Source of the DNA: Bradyrhizobium sp.
Lineage (GTDB): Bacteria; Pseudomonadota; Alphaproteobacteria; Rhizobiales; Xanthobacteraceae
Assembly (NCBI RefSeq): GCF_019242285.1
Contig: NZ_JAFAVV010000795.1
Coordinates: forward strand, 1-48,451
DNA length: 48,451 nucleotides
Direction of reading: 5' to 3'
Shown: positions 7,454 through 16,081 of the stretch, piece by piece
Position numbering within the stretch: the first letter of the stretch is position 1
Layout: each line of letters opens with the position of its first letter
Notes under the pieces: generated by a model
The model's database searches: none
Told to the model about the DNA's origin: nothing
The model's input: only the letters and a program-made list of their open reading frames with translations
Position numbers and translations under genes: made by a program

Positions 7454-7906
7454 ATGACCGCGACTGTAACCATTCCATCTTCTGCCGCCGAGGTGATCGC
7501 CGATCCCGCCGAGTTTCTGCGGGCGCTGCGCGCCGGGATGCCTGATTTCGACTACGGCGCCGCTGCGGCCTTGGCCGATGCTTTGGCCGAGGAGGAGATG
7601 CTTGGCGAGATGGTTTCTTTTACCAGTACGGTGACCGGGATTCACAACACGGTTTTCATTTCAACGAAGGCCGGTGTGCGGCGTGGCCCGCGCCTCAAGT
7701 TGGCAGTCAATCCGCCCACGCATTTCAGGGCCGATGGTGAGACGGCGTCCGTTACGTTCGAAGGTACGGCGGTGGCGGGCCATGTTTCTTCAGGGCTGCT
7801 CAGGCAAGTGCAAGCGTTCATCGAGCTCAACCGCGCTGTGCTGCTCGATTATTGGGAGCAGCGCATTTCCACCGATGAGCTGCGGGAACGGTTGAGACCG
7901 ATTTGA
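7454..7906 (+). CDS. conserved-looking protein of unknown function
   Basis: This 150-residue soluble protein is not one I can place in a family. It is organised as an N-terminal helical part (residues 10-50, rich in Ala, Asp, Glu), a central beta-like stretch (FTSTVTGIHNTVFISTKAGV, then GPRLKLAVNPPTHF) and a C-terminal helix ending LNRAVLLDYWEQRISTDELR. That final helix resembles the end of some short proteins found with DUF4160-type genes, but the likeness is weak. Third-position GC is somewhat lower around 7610-7760 than in neighbouring genes, which could mean later acquisition. Start is the ATG at 7454. Confidence 0.6.
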   Translation: MTATVTIPSSAAEVIADPAEFLRALRAGMPDFDYGAAAALADALAEEEMLGEMVSFTSTVTGIHNTVFISTKAGVRRGPRLKLAVNPPTHFRADGETASVTFEGTAVAGHVSSGLLRQVQAFIELNRAVLLDYWEQRISTDELRERLRPI

Positions 7907-7978
7907 GGGCCGCGTCCGCCCGGCTTACACCATGTGAGCGATGGCCGAACCGCATGGCCGGTCCGCCCTGCCCGGCCG

Positions 7979-8785
7979 TCAATCCTTCAAGGCGTCGATG
8001 AATTGTCGCGCCGCTTCGTGCGCGCCGAAATTGCCGAGGTCGTTGTGGCCGCCCTGGTCGAAGCGCACGAACTGCTTGGGCTCATGCGCCAGCGCAAACA
8101 GCCGCTCGCCGAAGGGAAGCGGGATGGTCTGATCGCGGGCCCCGTGCATGACCAGCACGGGCGCCGTGACCCCTGCGATCCACTCATCGGACGGAAACCG
8201 GTCCCTGACGAGATAGCGCACCGGGAAAAAGGGAAAGGCGGCAGCGCCGACGTCCGCGATCGAGGTGTAGGGCGCCTCGAGGATCAAACCGCCGACCGGA
8301 TGGCGCGCGGCGGTCGCAACCGCCGGACCGGTGCCGAGTGAATGGCCCCAGGGCACGAGGCGTCGCGGCTCGTACAGCGCCGCGGCGAAGGCATAGGCCG
8401 CCTCCGCATCGGCGAGCAGGCCTTTCTCGCTCGGGCTGCCGCTCGAGCCCGCATAGCCGCGATAGGCAAGTGCGAGGAGCCCGGTGCCGTCAGCCGTGAT
8501 GGCGCGAAAGCGGCCGACCAGGTAGGCCAGCGCGTCACCATTGCCGTGGAAATACAGCACCACGTGATGGCCCGGCCGGGCCGCGACGTGCCAGACGATC
8601 ACCCGCTCGCCATCCGAGGTCGTGAGCACATGTTCCTCGGCCTGCGGGAGGCCGGCGGCTCCGGGCGCCGTGCGCAAGGTGGTCGGGACGGGATAGAGGA
8701 TCGTGCGCTGGGTCAGGTAAAGCGTGACCAAGGCGCCGAAATAGCCGAGCGCGGCAAGACCGAGGAGCCATTTCAGCACGATCAT
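7979..8785 (-). CDS. alpha/beta hydrolase, membrane-anchored (ABHD13/BEM46-like)
   Basis: This 268-residue protein has an N-terminal transmembrane anchor (LKWLLGLAALGYFGALVTLYL) followed by a serine hydrolase fold. The oxyanion-hole strand is VVLYFHGNGDALAYL, the nucleophile elbow is PWGHSLGTGPAV (GxSxG intact), the acid lies in VMHGARDQTIP, and the His in DQGGHNDL. This arrangement matches the BEM46/ABHD13-type hydrolases that face the membrane or periplasm. The natural substrate is not predictable. It is the last gene of the leftward series that begins with pntAA and lies 25 bases beyond the 55-residue small gene. Confidence 0.88.
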   Translation of the reverse strand: MIVLKWLLGLAALGYFGALVTLYLTQRTILYPVPTTLRTAPGAAGLPQAEEHVLTTSDGERVIVWHVAARPGHHVVLYFHGNGDALAYLVGRFRAITADGTGLLALAYRGYAGSSGSPSEKGLLADAEAAYAFAAALYEPRRLVPWGHSLGTGPAVATAARHPVGGLILEAPYTSIADVGAAAFPFFPVRYLVRDRFPSDEWIAGVTAPVLVMHGARDQTIPLPFGERLFALAHEPKQFVRFDQGGHNDLGNFGAHEAARQFIDALKD

Positions 8786-8810
8786 GGGTGCATGGCCGGC
8801 ATCCGTGCGC

Positions 8811-8978
8811 CTATCGCTTGCGGCTCTTGATCAGCGCTTCGATCTCTTTCCTGATGCTCTCCGGGATGGCGCGGCAGCCACAGGCCGACGCATGCGCGGC
8901 GTGCCATTGGACGCGCTGCTGCCGCGTCGCCCTGGGCGGCATGCGATGGAGCCGATGCCACTCCCTGTTCAGCACCAC
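8811..8978 (-). CDS. 55-residue small protein with His/Cys pairs
   Basis: A GTG codon (8978-8976) four bases after the pntB stop opens a 55-codon frame ending at TAG (8813-8811). The product starts VVLNREWHRLHRMP and contains WHAAHASACGC, that is WHxxH, a second WHxxH, then CxC. I recognise this as a type of very short rhizobial protein usually with the pattern EWHRxxxMPxxATxxQRxxWHxxHxxxCxC. The His and Cys spacing suggests possible metal or cofactor binding. The C-terminal third is a basic helix (ESIRKEIEALIKSRKR). Position and reading direction suggest co-transcription with the transhydrogenase genes. GTG at 8975 is an equally possible start. Confidence 0.7.
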   Translation of the reverse strand: MVLNREWHRLHRMPPRATRQQRVQWHAAHASACGCRAIPESIRKEIEALIKSRKR

Positions 8979-8982
8979 GGGC

Positions 8983-10380
8983 TCACATCCCCTTGACGAT
9001 GCTCTCGGTCATCTTCTTCGCGTCGCCCAACAGCATCATGGTGTTATCGCGATAGAACAAGGGATTGTCGATGCCGGCGTAACCGGAGGCCAGCGAGCGC
9101 TTGATGAACATCACGGTGCCGGCTTTCCAGACCTGCAGCACCGGCATGCCGTAGATCGGCGAGGACTTGTCCTCTTCGGCGGCCGGGTTGGTGACGTCGT
9201 TGGCGCCGATCACGAAGGCGACGTCGGCCTGCGCGAACTCGGAATTGATGTCCTCCAGCTCGAACACCTCGTCATAGGGCACGTTGGCCTCGGCCAGCAG
9301 CACATTCATGTGGCCGGGCATGCGGCCCGCCACCGGATGAATGGCGTATTTGACCTCGACCCCCTCCTTCTTGAGGTTGTCGGCCATCTCGCGCAGCGCG
9401 TGCTGGGCCTGCGCCACCGCCATGCCGTAGCCGGGCACGATGATCACCTTCTGCGCATTCTTCATGATGAAGGCCGCGTCGTCCGCCGAGCCGAGCTTTA
9501 CGGGCCGCGCCTCGCCGGTGCCGCCGGCGGCCGCGGCGGTCTCGCCGCCGAAGCCGCCAAGGATGACCGAGATGAAGGAGCGGTTCATCGCGTGGCACAT
9601 GATGTAGGACAGAATCGCGCCCGACGAGCCGACCAGCGCGCCGGTGATGATCAAGGCCGAATTGCCGAGCGTGAAGCCGATGCCGGCGGCGGCCCAGCCG
9701 GAATAGGAATTGAGCATCGAGATCACGACCGGCATGTCGGCGCCGCCGATCGGGATGATCATCAGCACGCCGAGCGCCAGTGCGATGATCGTGATCAGCC
9801 AGAAGTCGATCGCGCTGCCGGTCAGCACCAGGCCGACGATGAACACGACGAGCGCGATGGCGAGCACGATGTTGATGACATGCCGCGCCGGCAGGATGAT
9901 CGGCGCGCCGCTCATCCGGGCGGAGAGCTTCAGGAACGCGATCACCGAGCCGGTGAAGGTCAGGGCGCCGATGGCGACGCCGAGCGACATCTCGACCAGG
10001 CTCTGCGGATGGATATCGCCGGGCGTGCCGATGTCGAAGGCCTCGGGCGCGTAGAACGCGCCGGCCGCGACCAGCACCGCGGCCATGCCGACCAGCGAAT
10101 GGAAGGCGGCGACCAGCTCGGGCATCGAGGTCATCGGCACGCGGCGGGCGATCACCGCGCCGATCGTCCCGCCGATCGCGACGCCGAGAATCACGAGCAG
10201 CCAGGCGATGCCGTCCGCCGGCGGATGGCTCGCCAGCGTGGTCGCGACCGCGATCGCCATGCCGGCCATGCCGAGCAGGTTGCCGCGGCGGCTGGAGGCC
10301 GGGCTCGACAAGCCGCGCAGCGACAGGATGAACAGCACCCCCGCGACGAGATAGAGCAGTGCAGACAGATTGGCGTTCAT
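8983..10380 (-). CDS. pntB: NAD(P) transhydrogenase subunit beta
   Basis: PntB carries the proton channel half and the NADP(H)-binding domain III of proton-translocating transhydrogenase, which drives NADPH formation with the proton gradient. The 465-residue protein has about nine hydrophobic segments in its first 270 residues (for example LSALLYLVAGVLFILSL at the N-terminus). The NADP-binding part follows, with VIIVPGYGMAVAQAQHA and VNVLLAEA-like strands and the GANDVTNPAA loop. Length and motifs are normal. It is the third gene of the pntAA-pntAB-pntB operon, the split-alpha arrangement usual in alphaproteobacteria. Confidence 0.96.
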   Translation of the reverse strand: MNANLSALLYLVAGVLFILSLRGLSSPASSRRGNLLGMAGMAIAVATTLASHPPADGIAWLLVILGVAIGGTIGAVIARRVPMTSMPELVAAFHSLVGMAAVLVAAGAFYAPEAFDIGTPGDIHPQSLVEMSLGVAIGALTFTGSVIAFLKLSARMSGAPIILPARHVINIVLAIALVVFIVGLVLTGSAIDFWLITIIALALGVLMIIPIGGADMPVVISMLNSYSGWAAAGIGFTLGNSALIITGALVGSSGAILSYIMCHAMNRSFISVILGGFGGETAAAAGGTGEARPVKLGSADDAAFIMKNAQKVIIVPGYGMAVAQAQHALREMADNLKKEGVEVKYAIHPVAGRMPGHMNVLLAEANVPYDEVFELEDINSEFAQADVAFVIGANDVTNPAAEEDKSSPIYGMPVLQVWKAGTVMFIKRSLASGYAGIDNPLFYRDNTMMLLGDAKKMTESIVKGM

Positions 10381-10418
10381 CTCAGGCCCTCATGTTTCCC
10401 GTCATCCTGAGCGCGCGC

Positions 10419-10736
10419 TCACTTCGTCTTCTTCTTGTACATCGCAAGCATGCGCTGGGTGACCAGGAAGCCGCCGAAAATGTTCACGCAGGCGAAGATC
10501 AGCGCGACGAAGCCGAAGCCGCGCGCCCAGGCACTGCCCGACGAGATCATGCCGACGCCGACCGCGAGCAGCGCGCCGACCACGATCACCGAGGAGATCG
10601 CGTTGGTCACCGACATCAGCGGCGTGTGCAGCGCCGGCGTCACCGACCACACCACGAAATAGCCCACGAACACCGCGAGCACGAAGATCGACAGCCGGAA
10701 GACGAAGGGATCGACGACTTGGGCAACGTGCTCCAT
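10419..10736 (-). CDS. pntAB: NAD(P) transhydrogenase subunit alpha 2
   Basis: This 105-residue membrane protein supplies the transmembrane helices that in E. coli are the C-terminal part of PntA. It begins [20 protein letters not shown] and contains three to four hydrophobic helices, including [20 protein letters not shown], the conserved segment lining the proton path. The start at 10736 follows AAGGAG seven to eight bases upstream. It sits 12 bases from the pntAA stop and 38 bases from the pntB start, consistent with one operon. The C-terminus is a short basic tail (MYKKKTK). Confidence 0.95.
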   Translation of the reverse strand: MEHVAQVVDPFVFRLSIFVLAVFVGYFVVWSVTPALHTPLMSVTNAISSVIVVGALLAVGVGMISSGSAWARGFGFVALIFACVNIFGGFLVTQRMLAMYKKKTK

Positions 10737-10748
10737 GGCTTGTCTCCT

Positions 10749-11876
10749 TTACGCCTTCGGCTGGAAGTTCGGATGGATCACCGCGCCGTCCCTGGTCAAT
10801 GCGGTGGCCTTGACCAGCTCGTCGTCCCAGTTCACCGCCAGCGCCTTGGTCTGCTTGTCGACCAGCGTCTCGATGAACGACAGCAGGTTGCGGGCATAGA
10901 GGCCGGAGGCCGAGGCCGCGACGCGGCCGGCGAGGTTCGGGAAGCCGACGATCTTGACACCGTCGACCTCGGTGGTCTCGCCGCTCCTGACGCCCTCGAC
11001 ATTGCCGCCGCGCTCGACCGCGAGGTCGACCAGCACCGAGCCGGGCTTCATCGTCCTGACCATGTCGAGCGAGACCAGCCGCGGCGCCGGCCGGCCCGGA
11101 ATCAGGGCGGTGGTGATGATGACGTCCTGTTTCTTGATGTGCTCGGCCGTCAACGCCGCCTGCTTGGCCTGATACTCCTTCGACATCTCCTTGGCGTAGC
11201 CGCCGGCGGTCTCGGCCTGCTTGAACTCCTCGTCCTCGACGGCGAGGAATTTTGCGCCAAGGCTCTCCACCTGCTCCTTCACCGCGGGCCGCACGTCGGT
11301 CGCGGTGACGACCGCGCCCAGCCGCCGCGCGGTTGCAATGGCCTGCAAGCCGGCGACGCCGACGCCCATCACGAACACCTTGGCAGCCGGAACGGTGCCT
11401 GCCGCCGTCATCATCATCGGAAAGGCGCGGCCGAAGGCTTCCGCGGCCTCGATCACGGCGCGATAGCCGGCGAGATTGGCCTGGCTCGACAGCACGTCCA
11501 TCACCTGGGCCCGGGTGATGCGCGGCATCAGCTCCATCGCGAAGGCGGAGACGCCGGCATCGGCCATGGTCTTCAGCGCCGCATCATGGCCGTAGGGGTC
11601 CATGATCGCGATCACCAGCGCGCCACGCTTGTAATTGGCGAGCTCGGACGCCTCCGGCCGCTTCACCTTGATGACGATCTCGGCGTCCTTGACCGCGTCG
11701 GCGGCGACGGTCGCTCCGGCAGCGGTAAATTCGGAGTCCGGCAGGCCCGACTTGAGGCCCGCGCCCGGCTCGACCGCGACATCGACGCCGAGCGCCTTGA
11801 ACTTCTTCACGGTGTCGGGCGACGCCGCCACCCGTGGTTCGGACGGATCGATTTCCTTGGCGACGGCAATCTTCAT
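10749..11876 (-). CDS. pntAA: NAD(P) transhydrogenase subunit alpha 1
   Basis: This 375-residue soluble subunit is the NAD(H)-binding domain I of transhydrogenase. It has the alanine-dehydrogenase/PntA N-terminal fold (KIAVAKEIDPSEPRVAASP), the RAQxMD-type motif RITRAQVMDVLSSQANLAGY, and a Rossmann NAD site at FVMGVGVAGLQAIATARRLG. LIPGRPAPRLV follows. It is the first gene of the operon, with GGAGG upstream of the ATG at 11876. The enzyme transfers hydride from NADH to NADP coupled to proton entry, giving NADPH for biosynthesis and redox defence. Confidence 0.96.
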   Translation of the reverse strand: MKIAVAKEIDPSEPRVAASPDTVKKFKALGVDVAVEPGAGLKSGLPDSEFTAAGATVAADAVKDAEIVIKVKRPEASELANYKRGALVIAIMDPYGHDAALKTMADAGVSAFAMELMPRITRAQVMDVLSSQANLAGYRAVIEAAEAFGRAFPMMMTAAGTVPAAKVFVMGVGVAGLQAIATARRLGAVVTATDVRPAVKEQVESLGAKFLAVEDEEFKQAETAGGYAKEMSKEYQAKQAALTAEHIKKQDVIITTALIPGRPAPRLVSLDMVRTMKPGSVLVDLAVERGGNVEGVRSGETTEVDGVKIVGFPNLAGRVAASASGLYARNLLSFIETLVDKQTKALAVNWDDELVKATALTRDGAVIHPNFQPKA

Positions 11877-12009
11877 GAGGCCTCCGGCGAGCAGAGTGCG
11901 CGCGTGACCAGGCTGGCGCTGTTTCCGCGGGGATGGACACCGGGTATGTGCCCGGCGTTTGGGCGAAATTCAGGCGTCGCGCGGCAGCGCTGCACGATCA
12001 AGGGATCGA

Positions 12010-12162
12010 TCAGGTCAGGAAGATCGCCATCAGGATCAGAATGATGACGACCGTGCCCGTTCCGTATTTCACGAGCTTGATGAAGCCCTCATAGGTTGCT
12101 TCGTGCGCGGGGTAGTCGTTGCCGTCCGCGGTCGTGTAGGCCACTTCGCTGTGCTCTGCCAT
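12010..12162 (-). CDS. aa3-type cytochrome c oxidase subunit IV (small)
   Basis: This is a 50-residue gene. It reads MAEHSEVAYTTADGNDYPAH, then EATYEGFIKLVKY, then one hydrophobic helix of about 17 residues ending AIFLT. This matches the bacterial aa3-type cytochrome oxidase subunit IV family (single transmembrane helix with a conserved YxAHExTYxxF-like front). The subunit packs against subunits I-III of the terminal oxidase and is not essential for chemistry. The other oxidase genes are not nearby, as is common for this subunit in Bradyrhizobium relatives. It lies 133 bases upstream of pntAA on the same strand. Confidence 0.88.
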   Translation of the reverse strand: MAEHSEVAYTTADGNDYPAHEATYEGFIKLVKYGTGTVVIILILMAIFLT

Positions 12163-12288
12163 GGTCGTCCCCAGTCGATGATCGATTGTCGCGTGAATTA
12201 GCGCAAAGCCGGCGACAGGGCAACGCCACCCTCCCCCCGCAGCATCCCTATCGGGTCATTTGGACGGCCGATCGTCGGGGTCTTAAGC

Positions 12289-14148
12289 TCAGCCCATGGC
12301 CTCCAATTCGTCGATCATGCCGGAGACGACCGACAGCCCGCCGTCCCAGAACTTCGGATCCTTGGCGTCGAGCCCGAACGGCTTCAGCAATTCCGAATAG
12401 TGCTTGGTGCCGCCCGCCGACAGCATCGCGAGGTAGCGCTCCGCGAACCCCTCCGCCGCGCGCTCATAGACCGCATAGAGCGAGTTCACGAGGCAATCCC
12501 CGAACGCATAGGCGTAGACGTAGAACGGGGAATGGATGAAATGCGGGATGTACATCCAGAAGTTCTCGTAGCCCGGCTTGATCTCGATCGCAGGACCCAA
12601 GCTCTCGCCCTGCACCGAGAGCCAGAGCTGGCCGATCCGCTCGGCGGTCAACTCGCCGTTCTTGCGCTCGGTGTGCACCGCGCGCTCGAAGGCGTAGAAC
12701 GCGATCTGGCGCACCACCGTGTTGATCATGTCCTCGACCTTGCCGGCGAGCAGCGCCTGGCGCTGCTTCGCGCTTCTGGTCTCGGACAAGAGCCGCCTGA
12801 AGGTCAGCATCTCGCCGAACACGCTCGCAGTCTCCGCCAGCGTCAGCGGCGTCGGCGCCATCAGCGCGCCGTTTCTGGCCGCCAACACCTGGTGGACGCC
12901 GTGGCCGAGCTCATGGGCCAGCGTCATCACGTCGCGCGGCTTGCCCTGGTAGTTCATCAGCACATAGGGATGCGCCGACGGCGTGGTCGGGTGCGAGAAT
13001 GCGCCCGGCGCCTTGCCAGGCCTGACCGGCGCATCGATCCAGCGGTCGGTGAAGAAACGCTCGGCGATCTCGGCCATCTCCGCCGAGAAGCCGCGATAGG
13101 CGGTCAGCACCATGCTGCGGGCTTCCGGCCAGGCGATCACGCCGGTCGCGGCGAACGGCAGCGGCGCGTTGCGGTCCCAGTGCGGGAGCTTCTTCTTTTT
13201 GAACCAGCCGGCCTTCAGCCGATAGTAGCGGTGCGACAGCCGCGGATAGGCCGCGCGCACGGAGGCCACCAGCGCGTCCACGACCTCGCGCTCGACGCGG
13301 TTGTTGAGGTGGCGCGAATCCGCCACGTCCTGGAAGCCGCGCCAGCGGTCGGAGATGTCCTTGTCCTTCGCCAGCGTGTTGGTGACGAGCGCGAAGGTCC
13401 GCTCATTGGACTTGAAGGTCTTGGCGAGCGCTTCGGCCGCCGCCTTGCGCTTCGCCCCGTCGCGGTCCTGCAGCAGGTTGAGCGTCGGCTCGATCGCGAG
13501 CTCCTTGCCTGACACCTTGAACCGCAGGGTCGAGATGGTCTGGTCGAACAGCCGGTTCCAGGCCGAATAGCCGGTCTGCGCCTTTTCGTGGAAGAGCTGC
13601 TCGACCCGGTCCTCGAGCTGGTAGGGCCTGTCCTTGCGCAGATCCTCGATCCAGGGGCGGTAGTGATCCAGCGCCGGCGCCTGCATCGCGCGCGCGATCA
13701 CGGCGTCGTCGATGCGGTTGAGCTCCAGCGCGAAGAACAGCAGATGGGTCGAGGCCGCCGTCAGGCGCTCGGACACGTCGCCATAGAACTTCGAGATCCC
13801 GGGATCGAGGCTGTCGCCGGCGTGGACCAGGCCCGCATAGGAACCGAGCCGGCCGGCGAGGTCGTCGATCGCCTCGTAGCGCCTCACCGCCTCGGCCAGC
13901 CACGCGCCGCCCTCCTCGCGTGCCGTGTAGTCGGCGAGCTTGCCCTTGTAGTCGGTCTCAAACGCGACGCATTCCGCATCCATCTTCGCAAGGTCGCTCG
14001 CGACCTCGGGCGCATCGATGCCGGAATAGAGATCGGCGAGATTCCATTCCGGCAGCCTGCCGCCCTCGCCCGGGCTTTTCGACTTGCCGGCTGATTTCTT
14101 GCCGGCCGGCTTCGGCTTGCGGAGGGCGGACGTGGCGCGCGAAGTCAT
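12289..14148 (-). CDS. pepF: oligoendopeptidase F, M3 family zinc peptidase
   Basis: This cytoplasmic metallopeptidase cleaves short peptides. The protein has 619 residues from the ATG at 14148 (a TTG three codons earlier is also open). The zinc site is intact: HELGH at 412-416 within TLAHELGHGVHQVLA, followed about 25 residues later by the third ligand Glu in TLAETASVFGEML. GYENFWMYIPHFIHSPFYVY near the C-terminus is the conserved substrate-side segment of the PepF/M3B group. The first 35 residues are Lys/Pro/Ser-rich and poorly conserved in type. It is divergent from the sigma-54 activator gene at 14276. No partner gene suggests a specialised role. Confidence 0.93.
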   Translation of the reverse strand: MTSRATSALRKPKPAGKKSAGKSKSPGEGGRLPEWNLADLYSGIDAPEVASDLAKMDAECVAFETDYKGKLADYTAREEGGAWLAEAVRRYEAIDDLAGRLGSYAGLVHAGDSLDPGISKFYGDVSERLTAASTHLLFFALELNRIDDAVIARAMQAPALDHYRPWIEDLRKDRPYQLEDRVEQLFHEKAQTGYSAWNRLFDQTISTLRFKVSGKELAIEPTLNLLQDRDGAKRKAAAEALAKTFKSNERTFALVTNTLAKDKDISDRWRGFQDVADSRHLNNRVEREVVDALVASVRAAYPRLSHRYYRLKAGWFKKKKLPHWDRNAPLPFAATGVIAWPEARSMVLTAYRGFSAEMAEIAERFFTDRWIDAPVRPGKAPGAFSHPTTPSAHPYVLMNYQGKPRDVMTLAHELGHGVHQVLAARNGALMAPTPLTLAETASVFGEMLTFRRLLSETRSAKQRQALLAGKVEDMINTVVRQIAFYAFERAVHTERKNGELTAERIGQLWLSVQGESLGPAIEIKPGYENFWMYIPHFIHSPFYVYAYAFGDCLVNSLYAVYERAAEGFAERYLAMLSAGGTKHYSELLKPFGLDAKDPKFWDGGLSVVSGMIDELEAMG

Positions 14149-14201
14149 CTTGTTCAAAACCTGGGTTCAACGGGAGCGGACGTTGGGCGGGACGGCAAGG
14201 T

Positions 14202-14216
14202 TTAAGAGTGCGTTAA
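14202..14216. promoter_or_regulatory. CtrA-type box TTAA-N7-TTAA
   Basis: TTAA at 14202-14205 and TTAA at 14213-14216 are separated by exactly seven bases (GAGTGCG). This is the full consensus for the cell-cycle regulator CtrA of alphaproteobacteria. It lies 60 bases before the ATG of the sigma-54 activator and 54 bases before pepF in the other direction. At this GC content a chance exact match anywhere in the window is unlikely (roughly a few percent by base frequencies). Binding is inferred. Confidence 0.6.
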
Positions 14217-14275
14217 TCGGCATCGGCGACAGTGCCCCGATTCGAGACAGATAGTCGGAGTACGGGAAATACGCC

Positions 14276-15781
14276 ATGGCTGCGAGCATTTTGATCGTCG
14301 ATGATGATCCGATCCAGCGTCGCCTGGTCGAGAACATGGTGCAGAAATGCGGCTACGAATCGATCGCCGTCGACAGCGGCGATGCCGCGATCGCCATGCT
14401 GACCGGGCCGGACGGGGCGACGGTCGACGCGGTCGTGCTCGACCTCGTGATGCCGGGCCTCGACGGCATGGGCGTGCTGGCGAGGCTTCGCGAGGCCGGC
14501 GTCGATATTCCCGTGATCGTGCAGACCGCCCATGGCGGCATCGACAATGTCGTCTCCGCGATGCGCGCCGGCGCCCAGGATTTCGTGGTGAAGCCGGTCG
14601 GCATGGAGCGGTTGCAGGTCTCGCTGCGCAACGCGCTCAACACCTCGGCGCTGAAGGGCGAGTTGCAGCGCATCCGCCACAGCCGCGAAGGCCGGCTGAC
14701 CTTCTCCGACATCATCACCCGCAGCGAGGCGATGGCGCAGGTCATGCGCACCGCGCGCAAGGCGGCCGCCTCCGCCATTCCGGTGCTGATCGAAGGCGAG
14801 TCCGGCGTCGGCAAGGAATTGTTCGCCCGCGCCATCCATGGCAGCGGCGAGCGACGCGCGAAACCGTTCGTGGCGGTCAATTGCGGCGCGATTCCGGACA
14901 ACCTCGTGGAGTCGATCCTGTTCGGTCACGAGAAGGGCGCGTTCACCGGCGCGACCGAACGCCACATGGGCAAGTTCGTCGAAGCTTCCGGCGGGACGCT
15001 GTTCCTGGACGAGGTCTCCGAGCTGCCGCTGACCGCCCAGGTCAAGCTGCTGCGCGCACTGCAGGAAGGCGCGGTGGAGGCGGTCGGCGGGCGCAAGCCC
15101 GTGAAGGTCGACGTCCGCATCGTCTCCGCGACCAACCGCAAGCTGCTCGATCGGGTCAAGAGCGGCCACTTCCGCGAGGACCTGTTCTACCGCCTCCACG
15201 TGCTGCCGCTGACGGTGCCGCCGCTGCGCGCGCGCCGGGAGGACATACCACATCTCTTGCGGCACTTTCTCGCCCGCTTCGCCGCGGAGGAGAATCGCAC
15301 CATCACCGGCATCAGCGGCGAGGCTATGGCCCATCTCACCCAGCTCGAATGGCCGGGCAACATCCGCCAGCTCGAGAACGCGGTCTATCGCGCGGTCGTC
15401 ATCAGCGACGGCGACCAGCTCGGCCTGACCGACTTCCCGCTGGTCTCGGCTCAATCACCCATCGGCACCGAGAGCACGGCCGAGCCGCTGGTCGTCTCGG
15501 CTCCGCTGCATCTCGCCTCGCCCTCCGTCGTCTCAGGCAGTGAGATTCCGATCGCCCCGCTCTCCGCCAACGGAACGCTGGCGGTGCTGACCCCGTCCGG
15601 CGAGGTCCGCCCCCTCGATGAGCTCGAGCACGAGATCATCCGCTTCGCGATCTCGCACTATCGCGGCCAGATGTCGGAGGTCGCCCGCCGGCTGAAGATC
15701 GGGCGTTCCACGCTTTACCGGAAGCTCGACGAGGCGGCTGCGCAGGATGCAACCACGGGCGGCATCGAGAGCGCCGAGTAG
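14276..15781 (+). CDS. sigma-54-dependent response regulator (NtrC family, TacA-like)
   Basis: This 501-residue transcription activator has three parts. The receiver domain is residues 1-120, with the acidic pocket DDD (10-12), phosphoacceptor Asp56 in VVLDLVMPG, Thr84 and Lys106. The AAA+ domain is about 143-375, with Walker A GESGVGKE (174-181), the sigma-54 contact loop GAFTGA (221-226), and Walker B TLFLDE (241-246). The C-terminal Fis-type helix-turn-helix is [18 protein letters not shown]. No histidine kinase is adjacent, so it is an orphan regulator. The N-terminal [10 protein letters not shown] and the CtrA-type box upstream suggest a counterpart of Caulobacter TacA, itself CtrA-controlled. 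That identity is inferred. Confidence 0.92.
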   Translation: MAASILIVDDDPIQRRLVENMVQKCGYESIAVDSGDAAIAMLTGPDGATVDAVVLDLVMPGLDGMGVLARLREAGVDIPVIVQTAHGGIDNVVSAMRAGAQDFVVKPVGMERLQVSLRNALNTSALKGELQRIRHSREGRLTFSDIITRSEAMAQVMRTARKAAASAIPVLIEGESGVGKELFARAIHGSGERRAKPFVAVNCGAIPDNLVESILFGHEKGAFTGATERHMGKFVEASGGTLFLDEVSELPLTAQVKLLRALQEGAVEAVGGRKPVKVDVRIVSATNRKLLDRVKSGHFREDLFYRLHVLPLTVPPLRARREDIPHLLRHFLARFAAEENRTITGISGEAMAHLTQLEWPGNIRQLENAVYRAVVISDGDQLGLTDFPLVSAQSPIGTESTAEPLVVSAPLHLASPSVVSGSEIPIAPLSANGTLAVLTPSGEVRPLDELEHEIIRFAISHYRGQMSEVARRLKIGRSTLYRKLDEAAAQDATTGGIESAE

Positions 15782-16081
15782 CGCCGTGAGCGACCGACCG
15801 GGACGTCCTGCGGTCGAGACCGAGAAAGCCAGGTGGATCAGCGGTTTCGGAACACATGAACCGTTGCGCGCCGGTGACAGACAAAGGCGGTGGCGCGTGG
15901 CACAAGCGCGGGATCGGTCGCAAATGGGTACCTTCGGTGTCAGTTTGTCGTGAGCGGTCCGGGTCGCGCTGGCCGCAAAACCGACGCATGTATATCGTCT
16001 GTGTATGAATCGTGGCGTACAGACGTATTGATTTCAACTGGCCCGCGCCGGGGCAACTTTAACCACCCGAGGGGTGCGACT
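15782..16081. other. 300-bp intergenic region upstream of the L,D-transpeptidase gene
   Basis: No convincing gene is seen. An open frame in line with the transpeptidase runs back to 15890, but its translation lacks protein-like character. TTAACCAC at 16059-16066 is one base from the CtrA half-site TTAACCAT, 15 bases before the start codon. No clear terminator for the sigma-54 activator gene is visible. Confidence 0.4.

Noticed and set aside
8788..10410. Long plus-strand open frame opposite pntB
   Set aside because: It is the antisense shadow of pntB in GC-rich DNA; the translation is low-complexity His/Arg/Asp/Gly with no family likeness, and pntB on the other strand is certain.
10359..12044. 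Long plus-strand open frame opposite pntAB and pntAA
   Set aside because: Antisense shadow of two clear transhydrogenase genes; no ribosome site and no conserved motifs.
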